A stretch of 49,329 nt of DNA from a virus, in IMG/VR virus record IMGVR_UViG_3300025122_005511, positions 1 to 49,329 of that record; one strand, given 5' to 3'. The notes under the pieces are model-generated. The model ran no database searches. It was not told the origin of the DNA and saw nothing but the letters and a program-made list of their open reading frames with translations. Positions 17,013 to 29,700 of this stretch are shown here, piece by piece; position 1 is the stretch's first letter; every line of letters begins with the position of its first letter. The position numbers and the translations under genes were made by a program.

Positions 17013-17396
17013 ATGACAACCGGATTAGCACCATTATTACCAATTGAATCAAGCAGGTTTGAATTGATTCAGGATTATCCAACTTTAGTAACACAGAATC
17101 TTAAGATGTTGATACTCACCAACCCTGGTGAGCGCATGATGGATACTAATTTTGGCGTGGGACTTAAAGCGTACCTATTTGAACTAAATGACGAGATGAC
17201 CTATGAAGAGATAACGTCTCGAATTCGCTCACAAGTGGCACAATACATGCCCTTTGTGGAGATACAACAAGTTGCATTCAAAACGCCCGAAAATGATCCT
17301 AGTTTATTTCCTCATGATGTACATACAACAATTACATATAAAATTTTGCCTTTGCGAATGACGGGAATGCTGCAGCTTGATACAAATACGAACTAA
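17013..17396 (+). CDS. Baseplate wedge protein, T4 gp25-like
   Basis: A 127-residue gp25-like protein, a conserved wedge component of contractile tails that helps nucleate sheath assembly. The segment NLKMLILTNPGERMMDTNFGVGLKAYLFE is the family signature (TNPGER followed by DFGxGL). I chose ATG 17013 because AGAGG at 17001-17005 lies seven bases upstream; an in-frame TTG at 16998 would overlap that site. Length fits the family. It is followed 18 bases later by the gp6-like gene, the same pairing seen in many contractile-tail phages. Confidence 0.85.
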   Translation: MTTGLAPLLPIESSRFELIQDYPTLVTQNLKMLILTNPGERMMDTNFGVGLKAYLFELNDEMTYEEITSRIRSQVAQYMPFVEIQQVAFKTPENDPSLFPHDVHTTITYKILPLRMTGMLQLDTNTN

Positions 17397-17414
17397 TTAT
17401 ACTGAGGTAGGTGC

Positions 17415-19205
17415 ATGTCAAAAAAATTAGAGGCCATCGATTACACAAGCAGAGATTTTGCATCAATCCGCAAAGATCTAGAAAATTTTGTAAAAAGATA
17501 CTATCCCAACACCTACAAAGACTTTAATCAAGCAAGTTTTGGCTCTCTTATGTTGGACACCGTTTCCTATATTGGGGATATCCTGTCTTTTTATGTTGAT
17601 TACCAGGCAAACGAAAGCTTTCTAGATACAGCTATTGAATATAATAATGTCGTAAGGCTTGTGCGTCAGATGGGGCTTAAGCTCAATCCAAATCCCTCCT
17701 CGTATGGAATTTTGACGTTCTACATAAAGATCCCGGCTTCCACCACAACGCAAGGCCCCGACACCAACTATGTTCCTATTCTTAAGGCCGGCTCCGAGTT
17801 TACCGCCGATACGGGCGGCTTTTATACCCTCCTTGATGATGTTGATTTTCAGAAAGAACAAAATCAGATAGTAGTAAGTGACGCGGGCAGCACGGGAGGC
17901 CCCACTCATTTTGTAATCCGCGCACAAGGCCGCGCGGTTTCTGGACGCCTAGGTCGCGATCGGGTTTCTCTGGGAAATTTTGAAAGGTTCAGGAGGATAC
18001 CTCTTTCGATAGCAAAAATTAATAACATTGTAAGCGTTTACGATGTGGAAGGTCATCGTTACTATGAAGTAGACCACTTAACTCAAAACGTAATCTATAA
18101 AGCTGTGAGGAATACAACGGCTACTCGAGCATCTGTTCCCAATATTTTAAAACCTTTCCCTGTTCCTCGAAGGTTTACGGTTGAGTTCGAAAATGGAAAA
18201 ACATTTTTGCAATTTGGATATGGCTCCGATTCCGAACTTTCAACTAGTTCTGTGGTCGACCCGGGCAATTTGATGCTTGATATGTTGGGTCGCGACTATA
18301 TTACGGACACGGGCTTTGATCCCACGAAGCTTCTCAACACAGATAAATTTGGTATAGCCCCTGCAAATACCGATTTAGTCATTTCATTTCGATATAACAC
18401 AACTTTAGATGTTAATGCTTCTGTGAATTCAATTACGGAGGTGAGCCGACCCATAGTTATCTTTCAAGAAGAAAACTTATTAACGGGCCCAAAAAGATCG
18501 GCTGTTGTTGAGTCGGTGGAGGTAGTAAATGAGGAACAGTTTGTGGGAAGCATCGCTCTACCAAATTCAGATGAAATTAAGCAAAGAGCATTTAGTTATT
18601 TTGCTACACAAAATCGTGCGGTAACAGCTGAAGATTATAAGGCTATTTGTTATGGGATGCCTGCAAAGTTTGGAAGGATTAAGCGAGTAACTATAGTTCG
18701 AGATTTTAATGCTTATAAGAGAAATCTAAATTTATATGTGGTTTCTGAAAATGAGAGCGGTAAATTGACTGTTCCAAATGCTACTTTGAAAAATAATATT
18801 AAGAATTGGATCTCACAGTATAAAATGATTAATGATACTATCGACATTCTTGATGCAAAGATAGTAAATTTTGGTATTGAATACGAAGCAGCAATTGATA
18901 TGAGCGCTAATCAATATAATGTTATCAATCTAGCTGCTAGAGCATTGGCCAAGAAATTTTCACACTCCTATGATATTGGAGAGCCAATTATGATATCTGA
19001 AATTTATAAAACTCTTAATAAAGTCGAGGGTCTTTTAGATGTCATAACTGTTAAGATAGTTGAAAAATCTGGTGCCTCTTATAGCGGAACTTCTTATGAT
19101 TTTGCCGCCAACACTAGTGCAGATAATTTGCGTATTTTAGCAGAGGAAAATGTCGTTTTTGAAATGAAATTCCCGAATACAGATATAAGAGGAAGCATTA
19201 AGTAA
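17415..19205 (+). CDS. Baseplate wedge protein, gp6/baseplate-J-like
   Basis: A 596-residue baseplate-J-like protein. The N-terminus (IDYTSRDFASIRKDLENFV) and the segment SLMLDTVSYIGDILSFYVDYQANESFLDTA are characteristic of gp6-type wedge proteins in T4-related phages. The central part is beta-rich, and NRAVTAEDYKAICYGMPAKFGRI is a conserved later element of this family. It would form the dimeric arms joining baseplate wedges, with gp25 encoded immediately upstream. Its stop overlaps the next gene in TAATG. Confidence 0.85.
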   Translation: MSKKLEAIDYTSRDFASIRKDLENFVKRYYPNTYKDFNQASFGSLMLDTVSYIGDILSFYVDYQANESFLDTAIEYNNVVRLVRQMGLKLNPNPSSYGILTFYIKIPASTTTQGPDTNYVPILKAGSEFTADTGGFYTLLDDVDFQKEQNQIVVSDAGSTGGPTHFVIRAQGRAVSGRLGRDRVSLGNFERFRRIPLSIAKINNIVSVYDVEGHRYYEVDHLTQNVIYKAVRNTTATRASVPNILKPFPVPRRFTVEFENGKTFLQFGYGSDSELSTSSVVDPGNLMLDMLGRDYITDTGFDPTKLLNTDKFGIAPANTDLVISFRYNTTLDVNASVNSITEVSRPIVIFQEENLLTGPKRSAVVESVEVVNEEQFVGSIALPNSDEIKQRAFSYFATQNRAVTAEDYKAICYGMPAKFGRIKRVTIVRDFNAYKRNLNLYVVSENESGKLTVPNATLKNNIKNWISQYKMINDTIDILDAKIVNFGIEYEAAIDMSANQYNVINLAARALAKKFSHSYDIGEPIMISEIYKTLNKVEGLLDVITVKIVEKSGASYSGTSYDFAANTSADNLRILAEENVVFEMKFPNTDIRGSIK

Positions 19206-20752
19206 TGGGGTTTAAAAGATATACAGGTAGCGCCGACACTACTATTACAAATGCTTTTAAGGCAAGCCTGACGGCCAACAGCCGCGGCACTGGCTCTAAT
19301 ATGGGCTATGCAGATTCCATAGAAGTATTCTCTATATATGGACAAAACTCCGGCTCCTCACTCGGCAAGTCCCAGGAACTTTGTCGAGCTATGGTAAAGT
19401 TTCCTATTACTGCAATCAGCGCAGACAGAACCGCTGCAGCAATTCCAGCCAGCGGCAGTGTTAATTTTTTCCTTAAGTTAAGCAATGCAAAACATCCTTG
19501 GACTTTGCCACAAGATTTTACTTTGGTAGTCGCGTCCGTTTCTCGTTCGTGGGACGAAGGAACTGGCCTCGACATGGACGAGTATTCAGATTTGGGTAAA
19601 GCCAACTGGATGTCGGCTTCTACCACCACAGCATGGACAAATATCGGAGGAGATTTCCGGGATGACAACGAGGCTTCGGATGCACCGGTTTATCGTCAGA
19701 CTTTCCCGCTGGGCTATGAAGACCTAGAAATTAATATTACTCCGACCGTAGAGAGGTGGATGCAGACCTCAGGCACCGCGCTTCATCACCCCAATTATGG
19801 ATTAGGAATTTTCTTAACCTCAAGCCAGGAAGCCTATGCAGCAGCCGCGGCAGCGAACGGCGTGATAGAAAACACCGGCGGCGCCGAGATCTCTTATTAT
19901 ACAAAGAAGTTCTTCGCGCGCTCAAGTGAATATTTTTTTAAGCGCCCGTGGATTGAGGCACGATGGGACTCTCGGGTCGAAGATGATCGCGGCGGCTTTT
20001 ACTATAGTAGCTCAATGGCTCCAGCAACCGATAATTTAAATACTCTTTATCTATACAATTATGTCCGCGGCCAGCTTACGAACATCCCCGCTATTGGTAC
20101 CGGTCTGGTATATGTTTCTCTCTTTTCCGGAAATGCCGGCAACACGGCCCCATCTGGAATTCAGCTTTTGTCGGGCGGAGCGACCGTAGTAACTGGCGGT
20201 TATGTGAGCACCGGTATTTACTCAGCATCTATTTGTATGACCTCTTCTTCCGCCAATGGCGCGCCATCTAAGCTGTTCGATCTGTGGTGCTCGCTGCCGA
20301 CTGGCTCTACTCAATACAAGACTGGTTCTATAAGCACAAAAACTTTTCGAAATTTTCAGGGCGCGCCAACATTCGAGCGGCATACAGCAATACAGAATTT
20401 ACAAACCTCTTATAGAAGGAACCAAACTGTACGCTTTAGAACTTTTGTTAGAGATAAAAACTGGAGTCCAACGATTTACACGGTCTCTACAACTGTTAAT
20501 CCTACAGAGGTAATCGAGAGTGCGTCTTATAGGATTCTTAGGCTTGTTGATAACTATGAAGTTCTTCCCTATGGTACGGGAAGCGAGTACTCAACATACT
20601 TGTCTTATGATGTCAGCGGCAATTATTTTGACTTAAGTATGCTGGAATTAGAGGCTGGATATATGTATGGAATCAAATTATCTTACTATAATGGTAGTGT
20701 AGCAACTTGGGTGGAGCAACCAGAAACGTTCAAATTTAGGGTTGATGAATAA
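19205..20752 (+). CDS. Virion protein with DNRLRE-like beta domain
   Basis: A 515-residue protein. Residues ~1-235 resemble DNRLRE-type beta-sandwich domains: alternating strands, VASVSRSWDEGTGLDMDEYSDLG, and FPLGYEDLEINITPTVERWM, which matches the 'strand followed by WxxG' style of that family. The rest is Ser/Gly/Tyr-rich beta sequence with repeated short strands, ending VEQPETFKFRVDE. It sits directly after the gp6-like gene, where T4 has gp7 and gp8, so a wedge or fibre-attachment role is likely. AGAGGAAG near 19189 precedes the start. The domain call is by pattern only. Confidence 0.55.
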   Translation: MGFKRYTGSADTTITNAFKASLTANSRGTGSNMGYADSIEVFSIYGQNSGSSLGKSQELCRAMVKFPITAISADRTAAAIPASGSVNFFLKLSNAKHPWTLPQDFTLVVASVSRSWDEGTGLDMDEYSDLGKANWMSASTTTAWTNIGGDFRDDNEASDAPVYRQTFPLGYEDLEINITPTVERWMQTSGTALHHPNYGLGIFLTSSQEAYAAAAAANGVIENTGGAEISYYTKKFFARSSEYFFKRPWIEARWDSRVEDDRGGFYYSSSMAPATDNLNTLYLYNYVRGQLTNIPAIGTGLVYVSLFSGNAGNTAPSGIQLLSGGATVVTGGYVSTGIYSASICMTSSSANGAPSKLFDLWCSLPTGSTQYKTGSISTKTFRNFQGAPTFERHTAIQNLQTSYRRNQTVRFRTFVRDKNWSPTIYTVSTTVNPTEVIESASYRILRLVDNYEVLPYGTGSEYSTYLSYDVSGNYFDLSMLELEAGYMYGIKLSYYNGSVATWVEQPETFKFRVDE

Positions 20753-20759
20753 TTAGGAT

Positions 20760-23700
20760 ATGAGTTTTAAGCACCTTTTTGACAAAGCACAAACTCTTAA
20801 ATCGCTTTCCAACAAATCAGCTGATCAAATTGGATCTGCGATTGAGTCGGCGCAATATCAAAAAGAAGACATTATAAAAGAGAACAGGTTTATACCTGCT
20901 GTCAATTATGCAAGTGCTTCTAGCTTTGCCCGCTACGGGTCCGCAGAAAAATATTATGCTGAATCCATAGATCGAATTTGGAAGACATATCCCTATGATG
21001 GATCTCTGCGAGAGAGACTCCAGTGGGAAAATGAATCTACCGAAATTGATCTTTATCTTTATGACAACCTTTACCCGCGCAGTACCGGCTATATTCTTAT
21101 GTCGCCCGCCGGCTGGGGCACCCAAGCCTCCACAACAAATGGCTACGGACTCCCTAGCGATTTAGAATATATCTATTTGAAGGGCGGCCCACACCCAAAT
21201 CCAGATGGGATGTCTCCCACCTACTTACAGTTCACTGGGTCTAACTATTATGAGACTGGGTCCAATAGGGGCTCCAATCTTAAATATGATTTATCGGGGG
21301 ACGGCGTAACTTTAGAGTTCTGGCTCAAAAAGGATGCTTTTGACAATACTAAGACAGAAAAGGAAGTTATTTTCGATCTTTGGAATGGTAGCGACCGAGT
21401 TCAAGCTACTGCAGTCGATGCAATTGATACAACTGGTGTAGTTGCAGATGGTGGCGATTGTACGATTACGATTACGATTCCTGCAGCAAATGGCGGGGAT
21501 GCTACGGGCGGCGCTGGTGCAATTACAATACTTTTAGATGCCTCGGAAACCACTGGTACCCCCCCGGCCGCTAATCAGATTGGTATTGGCATCAACGGCG
21601 AATCAGATTCGAGTATTGCAACGTTGATCAAAAGAGCTATAAACAATACTTCTAATTCTCGTATAATCCCGGCGAGCGCTGGCTCAAGGGGTACGGCGGG
21701 TGTCTCAGGTATTACGGCAGCCGAAGGTTCAAGCAACACTCAACTTACACTTACTATGGACGCTGCTGGGGCTGATGGTAATATCGCCGGCGCTCTTGCA
21801 AACGTCACCGGCCCTACTATAGTTGATGTAACGGCTTTTACCGGTGGCGACGACCGCGATTTCGGGCGCCTATCGCTAGCGATGGATTCCTCCAACGATG
21901 GAGGGGCTGTCTTTACGGCCACTCTTGTGTCCGGATCTGACGGGGTAACGGAACAATCGATAGGAAGCGCCATTACTGTTGCAGATTCAGCATGGCATCA
22001 TTATGCCTTCTCCTTTAAAAATGCTTCCGCAGGTATCACAAGTCGCGTCTACGTTGATGGGGCGCTAAATCAAAATACTACTTTAGGCTCAGACGCATTA
22101 AGTGAAGTTACTGGCGCTCTCCAGGCTACCATTGGAGCACTCGCCACCACACTCGGCGGCGGCGCTCAATACGCAGGCAAACTTTCGGGCTCTCTAGACG
22201 AGTTTAGGTATTGGAAGACCCAACGCAGTTCTCAAGATGTTGGCCGTTTTTGGTTTACGCAAGTGGGGGGCGGCACCAACGACGATCCCATGCCGTTTAA
22301 GGACACTTCAGAGGTGGCCAACACTAAGTTGGGCGTCTACTATAAGTTCAATGAGGGCATAACTGGCACAGGTTCTGTCGACAGCACCGTTTTAGATTAT
22401 TCGGGCCGCGTGACCAACGGCGCTTGGACTGGATACACAACCGATTCGCGCAACACGGGCTCCGCCATTATTTCTTCTAGTGCAGCAACCAAAGAGTTTG
22501 AAGATCCGATTATCTATTCTTTTGATGCTGCTGTATCGACGCTGCGAGCTAACCTGATTCAGTCTGGATCCGACCATGATGCTACTAATGCGTCGATGAT
22601 CTATAGCTCAATACCGGCTTGGATTACAGAGGAAGATCAAGAAAGAGGGTCACAGCTTCAAAATCTTACCCAAATTATGGCGAGCTATTTTGATACTCTT
22701 CATTTGCAAGTTGAATCCCTCAATAAACTAAAGGATATCTCATACGTTAGTGGTTCTGATAAAGCTAACGTTTTTGCCGAACGAATGTTAATGTCCACGG
22801 GCCTTGTGACACCAGAGCTATTCGTTGACGCATCTATTATCGAGAAGCTTGCCGACAGAAGTGAAAAACTCGTCTTTGAGAAAAGCCTCACAGAAGTAAA
22901 GAACTTAATTTACAAGAACATTTATAATAATTTAACTTACATTTATAAATCTAAAGGCACCGAGAAGGCCTTTAGAAACCTTATTCGGTGTTTCGGCGTT
23001 GATGATGAGCTGATTAAAATTAATATGTATGCAAACAATATTGAGTTCGATTTTACAACAAATCGAACCAATCAGTCGTTTGGAAAGAAATTTGTTAATT
23101 TCAACAATTATACAAATATGGATGCAAATGTATATCAGATTCGTGACCCGGGGGATACGACTAATACTAGCGGCTTTATATCCGCCAGCACTGAGTTGAC
23201 TGGCGGCTTTGCTCTTACTCTTGAGGCCGAAGTTATATTCCCTGAAAAGTTTAATCAGAGTCATGACTTTTATCAAGATACAAACATTATTTCTTCTTCA
23301 TTATTTGGCGTGCATGCTACTAACGTACAGCCTTCTGATACGGCCGGCTCAGAAGCCGCACAGACTGACACTGCTTTTCCTACGGATGATGCTACCAATT
23401 TCCAAGTTTTTGCAGTCAGAGAAACCAGGGACTCATCAAATGTCGTTTTTATTCTAACCGGTTCGGCAGGAGGTTATCTCCCCAATCTTACGAGCTCTAT
23501 GTTTTATGACGTTTATAATAATTCAAAATGGAACTTTGCTGTTAAGATTAGCCCTGAAAACTATCCTTGGGTTGGGCAAGTGGAGAGCACCCCGAATGCA
23601 AACTACTCGGTGGAATTCCAGGGAGTTAATGTAGATGCCGGTATTGTTGTTAATAGCTTTAATGTAACGGGAACCGTGACTGCTCCGGGGACTGCCTTTC

Positions 23701-26700
23701 TTACCGGCTCTCGGCGTGTCTTTATGGGCGCGCACAGGACAAATATGACGGGTACTGTGCTTCAGAGAACCGATGTAAAAGGAGGCTCGTGCCGGCTTTG
23801 GCTCGACCGTCTGAGCACTCAAACCATTGAGGCGCATGCCTATGACCCCACCAATTATGGTCTCGCAGATACTGCTCTTTATGCCTTTCCTTTCCAGGCC
23901 TCCGCTAGTTTCGGCGATCTGCCGCGTATCAACACTTTAATTCTTAACTGGGATTTTAACCAAAACACAGGATCAGATGCTGACGGCGGTTTTAGAGTTG
24001 CTGATATTTCGTCTGGCTCGGCAACAATGGCTGCAGCCCGCAACGATTGGCTTGGGAATATCTTATATTACCAGCACCCGGGTTCAGGGTCTAGTTTTGC
24101 AGCTAGCACAACTGCAGTCACTGATAAGGATTATGTGGTTGCGTCAAAACAGAATCTACCGGAGACTCTGGAATCATCGGATATGATCACTGTGCTTTCA
24201 CAGCAGGATGATGTAGAGTTTACAAGAGACTCCCGACCCCAAAACTATTTCTTGGCGTTTGAGAAGAGTATGCAGCAGGCCATCTCTGACCAAATAATCA
24301 ACTACTTTGCTTCCTTGAGTGATTTAAATACTCTTATCGGCGCGCCAGTTAACAGATATCGCACAGAATATAAGGGGCTTAAGCATTTAAGACAGCGCTT
24401 CTTCGAAACAGTTTCTAATGACGAAATAGATTTTGAGAAGTTTTTTGAGTATTATAAATGGATCGACGGTGCCTTGAGTGTCCTCCTGGGACAACTTGCC
24501 CCCATATCTCTAGAATTCGATCCCAATGTTCGAACGCTAATTGAAAGTCATATTCTGGAGCGCAGCAAGTATCAGAATAAGTTTCCATTCCTGGCGAAGT
24601 CAGAACCTGACCTGTCCGGAACAATCGGAACCATAGCAACACCAATTGCTGTTAATTCTATTATCAATGATGCACAGGGAACAGGATTTGAATCTGCTCA
24701 GGCTCCAACCAATCGTGTTACCGGCATGCCCAATACCTCAGTGCTCAATAGCTGGAAATATGATCATGCCCCGGTACCCACCGCGTCTTGGGTCGATGGC
24801 GCCCGACCTCAACAGGATACAGGATCGACATGGTGGCAGAACCGCGCCGAGCGTGGCGGCCTTTCGGATCTGCAAAACTTAAATGCTACTGGGGTAATGC
24901 CGGCTAATGCGCTAGCCGATAGACAAATCCTGCTCAACGCTATTAAAGCTTCCAATAACCGCACCCTCGGCCGTCCCTACCGCTTCAGCGGCGGAGGCTC
25001 TGTGGTTCTTGGTGGCGTCGCTCGGCATCCAAGCCAGCGCAAGGGTGTCGTGTATGAAGCGACGGCCCCTGCGGGGCCGACTGTGGGCCCTGGTGGCGCA
25101 GCTACTGCAGTCGACGCAATTGATACAACTGGTGTAGTTGCAGATGGCGGCGATTGTACGATTACGATTACGATTCCTGCAGCAAATGGCGGGGATACTA
25201 CGGGCGGCGCTGGCGCAATCACAATACTTTTAGATGCTTCAGAAACCACTGGTACCCCAGCCGCAGCAGATCAAATTGGTATTGGTATTCTTGGTGAAAT
25301 TGATTCGAGTATTGCAACCTTGATCAAAAGAGCTATAAATAATACTTCTAATTCTCGTATAATCCCGGCGAGTGCTGGTTCAAGAGGCACCGCGGGTGTC
25401 TCAGGTATTACGGCAACCGAAGGCTCAAGTAACACTCAACTTACACTTACTATGGACACTGCTGGGGTTATTGGTAATGTCGCCGCCGCTCTTGCAAACG
25501 TCACCGGCCCTACTATAGTTGATGTAACGGATTTTACGGGGGGCGGCAATCCCGGCGTACCAAGCGACATCATGGTGGCCAAGTCGGCAGATGTGGAAAG
25601 CTTAATTAGCTCTTCCGATGTATACTTCCCATCTCAGAAGGTTCGTTATGGATTTGGAATGGGGGTTCAGTCGTCAAGCTATAAAACTTATGAAATAGAT
25701 GCTGACGGCGCTACGGTTGCTCCCTTCAGCTTGTATAGTTCTTCCATCAGTGATACGCTGTCGAGCGAGATGTCGAACTTCACCGGCAGCACAATCATTA
25801 CCAATATGCATGCCGATCTTACGTCAGATCAGACAGATATCCCGATGCAGGGGCCCTTCACTGAGAAGTTTGTTGGAGGGCGCCAGCATCGCCATATTGA
25901 ACTGAACCAGTCGCGGTCATCTGATGATAGTCTTTCAATGGCCAATAACTTCAATGGTCTGGACACGCGAGCAGATCGCCCTGAAGGCTTCCGCATCCAG
26001 ATGGGGTATGAGTTCACGGGGTCGAACACCGGAAGCCCCTGGAAGGCATCCTCGGGGCGCCTGCAGGTTGTTTCACCACAGTACCCTGAGTTGGATACTG
26101 CGCCAGGCACCACCAATCTTTTCGAGAGGCCAAAGGCAAATATTCCGAGAGAAGAATACGCCAAGCGTCCTGTAAACATCAAGAATATCCTGATGACGAC
26201 TGCTTCGTTGAGTCAATCATTGTCCGGGCCGCTGGAGCACAATAGAATTGGTAACTACTCGAAGAATTATGAGGTTATTCAGACCTCCGGCCGCACACAG
26301 AATGATCCATTTTTCCAAAAGCAGTCGTTTACGTTTGCTCCGGACCCCGAGACTTTGGCTACGAGAGGGCGTTTCCCACTAGAGAACCCGGCCCATGGTG
26401 CGGTCCAGTTTGACGGGACGAGCAATTATTGGCTCAGCAGCGGCAACAAGTTTTCTGATGCCACCGCTATGGATGCTGTTATGGGTGGTGCAGGCAACGC
26501 AGCAGTCCCCTATAGCGTTTCAATTTGGGTATACATACAAGATGGCGGAGATACGGACCCAGTTATATGGTCCAAGGACCAGAGCAGCGGCGAAGCTGAG
26601 GTATATTGGGATACAAGCCATACAAGGATCTACTTCGAGGTCAATAAGGACTCCATTATTCGGGCCTATAGTAGTAGTATAGTATATTCCGAGAGATGGA

Positions 26701-29700
26701 ATCATATAGTGGTTACGTTTGATGGGGGTTCCGACAATGGAGGCACAAAAACTCCGGCTATCTGGGTGAATGGCCTGGATTTGACTGCCGCTACAACTAC
26801 ATCCGGTACTCCCGCAGCAATGACGGAGGGTCTCGTCTTGGGCGGCGACAACAGCCGCTCCGGGAATAGTTTCAAGGGCTATATGTGCGATTTCGCCATA
26901 TGGGATAAAGTGCTGAGCGCGACGGAGATACTAGAGATTTATGGTGCTAATGGCCAAACGGGACAAGGGAAGGGACGTCGACTTGATCTAAATTCCGTAT
27001 CTTGTGCTAATAATTTAGTAATTTGGACGCCGTTGGGTAGTACCGGATGGAATACTTTTGGAGCACCTCCCGACACCGTGAACCTGTACTCTCATGGTGG
27101 CAAGTACAGCGTCGGAGGAGCATACCAAACATGGTCGCCAGGGGTCAACGGCACTCTCGTATCGTCTTCTTTGCACTGGATTGGAGGCAGAACACAAAAC
27201 CTTAGCGGCAATTTAGATTACGCCATCCCGGCCCGTACTGGCTCCGATTCTAACCAGACCATTATTGTTAATCGCTTTAGCGCACCCGGCGGCTATGATG
27301 TGTCGTCGCAGGGGTATATGGACCCAGCACATGAAGAACACTCAGTCTATAACGCGATGCCATACCGCAATCAATCGGTTATCAACTATGGTGTTTCTGG
27401 CAGTGCATCAGCACCGCCGTCTGGGTCGACAATTATGGTGCAGGATCAGCTTCTTAAGCCAAGAGGTCTGGATCAGCTATCTACCATTCATACAGCCCAT
27501 TTCGGAGCAGATGCTGCATTTGGAGCGATAACATTGGCCCAAGCTGCAGCAGGAGGCGAGGGCACTGTTACAAGGCCCGCATTCTATAAGACCCAAAGAA
27601 ATGCGCGCAAGGAGTTACAGATAGGTGTAGAGAGCTCTTGCCTGCAGGTAAGCAGCTCAAGCCCTGTAATTAATAACGCGAAGGTAGCTGCCACCAAATG
27701 GGATTCACTAATTGGTGATGACGTACCTGGCGCCGGCGCGCGCACCTTTTCAGTGAGCATGTGGGTGAGCTTGAATTCAGATGCAAATAGTCCGTTGTTT
27801 TCCGCCGGCGGCTCTGGCGCCGCCACGGCTCCGAAGTATGTTTACTACCTCGCCTCAGATAATAAGTTTTATTTTGAAATCGCCGGCGGCGTCGCAAACG
27901 GTATTGTGAAGTCCTCCGCCATAACCACACCCTCAGCTGGTACTGTAGTTTGGAATCATATAGTGGTGACATTTACTGGCGGCACCACAACGAACTCAAC
28001 GACCATGAAGATATATATTAATGGTGTAGACGACACGAATGCAGATACCACCGGAAACGGAATCACCGCTATGGTCACGGGTGATGTTTATTTCGGTTAC
28101 GAGCCGAATAGCGACGTCTCGGCGCCGGCTATGTTTAGTAATTGTGCGATATGGAATACAGCTCTTACGTCGACAGAAGTAAGAAGGATATATAATTCGG
28201 GTCAGCTTTATGACTTAAGCAAACTTAAAGCTGATAATTTAATTTCATGGATCCGTCTTTCCGCACCGGAAGGTCAAGTCCTCGAAAACACACTAGCCAC
28301 CAACGACCCCGCAGACATTCTAGGTGTTAAAAATATAGCACCGAAGCGTGTCAGCTTCTTTGGCTCTGCTACAGAGGCTGATTGGACAATTCTTACGAAG
28401 GGAAGCCTGAACGGCCGATATACAGCTTTTGTGCCCCCTTCGCCAGACGACTGGCCCGTTGTGACCGGCTCTGTGTATGATAATGCATTTGAACAGCATG
28501 GCGTTCCTAACGCAGACAGAAATTATGCGTGGATTACTGCTTCTTTGGATGCAGATGTTCCCTTTTATGGTTTTGATGAGGAAATCGTTGCACCAACTCT
28601 TCCGATTACGCCCTACTACACGGGCAACAAGTCTGTAGGCTTCCTCGACCTTTCTGCGGAAAGCGGCCTCCAGCGCCTTGATGATCTCCAGACCGCAGAG
28701 TATTGGGATAACTTGATTGGTGGTGGTTACAACGTCGCGCAGGAAAAGATTCCTCTCAAATCTTTTAGCGTATCAATGTGGATATACCCAACGGCCATTT
28801 CCGCAAATTATCCTTGCCTATTCATGTTCGGTGCCAACAGTCGCTTTATGACGCTCGACACCACCGCCGCCGGATTTCCAACCATTCTGCGCGCGTTCGT
28901 CGGCGCCGGCGGCGCCACTGCGGAGACCGGGTTCCTCGGTCAGCAACGAAATACGGCCGCAATTATTAACCAGAACGAATGGGTTCATGTAGCAATGACT
29001 TATACGGGATCCACCCCTCACCAACCATGGGTGAATAGCAACCCTCCGAACATCTTTGTTAATGGCGTCGAGAACTGGACCGGCGTCGACCTCGGATCTC
29101 GCCCAAAGGGCATCCTCTCAGGCTCCTTATCTATTGGTTCGGCCGGCAAGGACATGGCGACCCACGTCACCGTCGCACAGGGCCAATTTGAGGGCTATAT
29201 GTGTGATTTCGCCGTATGGTCTGAGAGGCTCACCGCCGACGAGATTACTAAGATTTACAATGATGGATATCGATACAATCTGAAAGATCCGAACCGGCCG
29301 GCCGGCCTAGTATCCTGGTGGCCGATGGGATCAGATTCCGACGACAGCCTAGGCGCCCCGATCACCGTCGACGGCGTTCTCTATACGCCGGCCGGCGCAG
29401 TCTTCGACGAACTAAATCGTGCGCCCCTCATCCCCCCAGCCGTCGGTTCGAACCCGACAGCTTCCGCCGAGGGAGTGGCCCCCAGCGCAAGCTTGCCCCT
29501 GTTCGACTTCTTGAAGAACACTGTGCCCAAGGTTTCTGAGATTTCTGCTTACACAACACCGGGCCTCGGAAGCCCTTCGGGTGCATACGTCCCGGGTCTC
29601 TACCCTTTCCAGGGTCGAGGCTCGGGGACTTATAGTGCATTCGGGTCTGCCGTAACCTCCCCGAATCAGAATTATGAGCCGCCATATTCGACTTTGGTCG

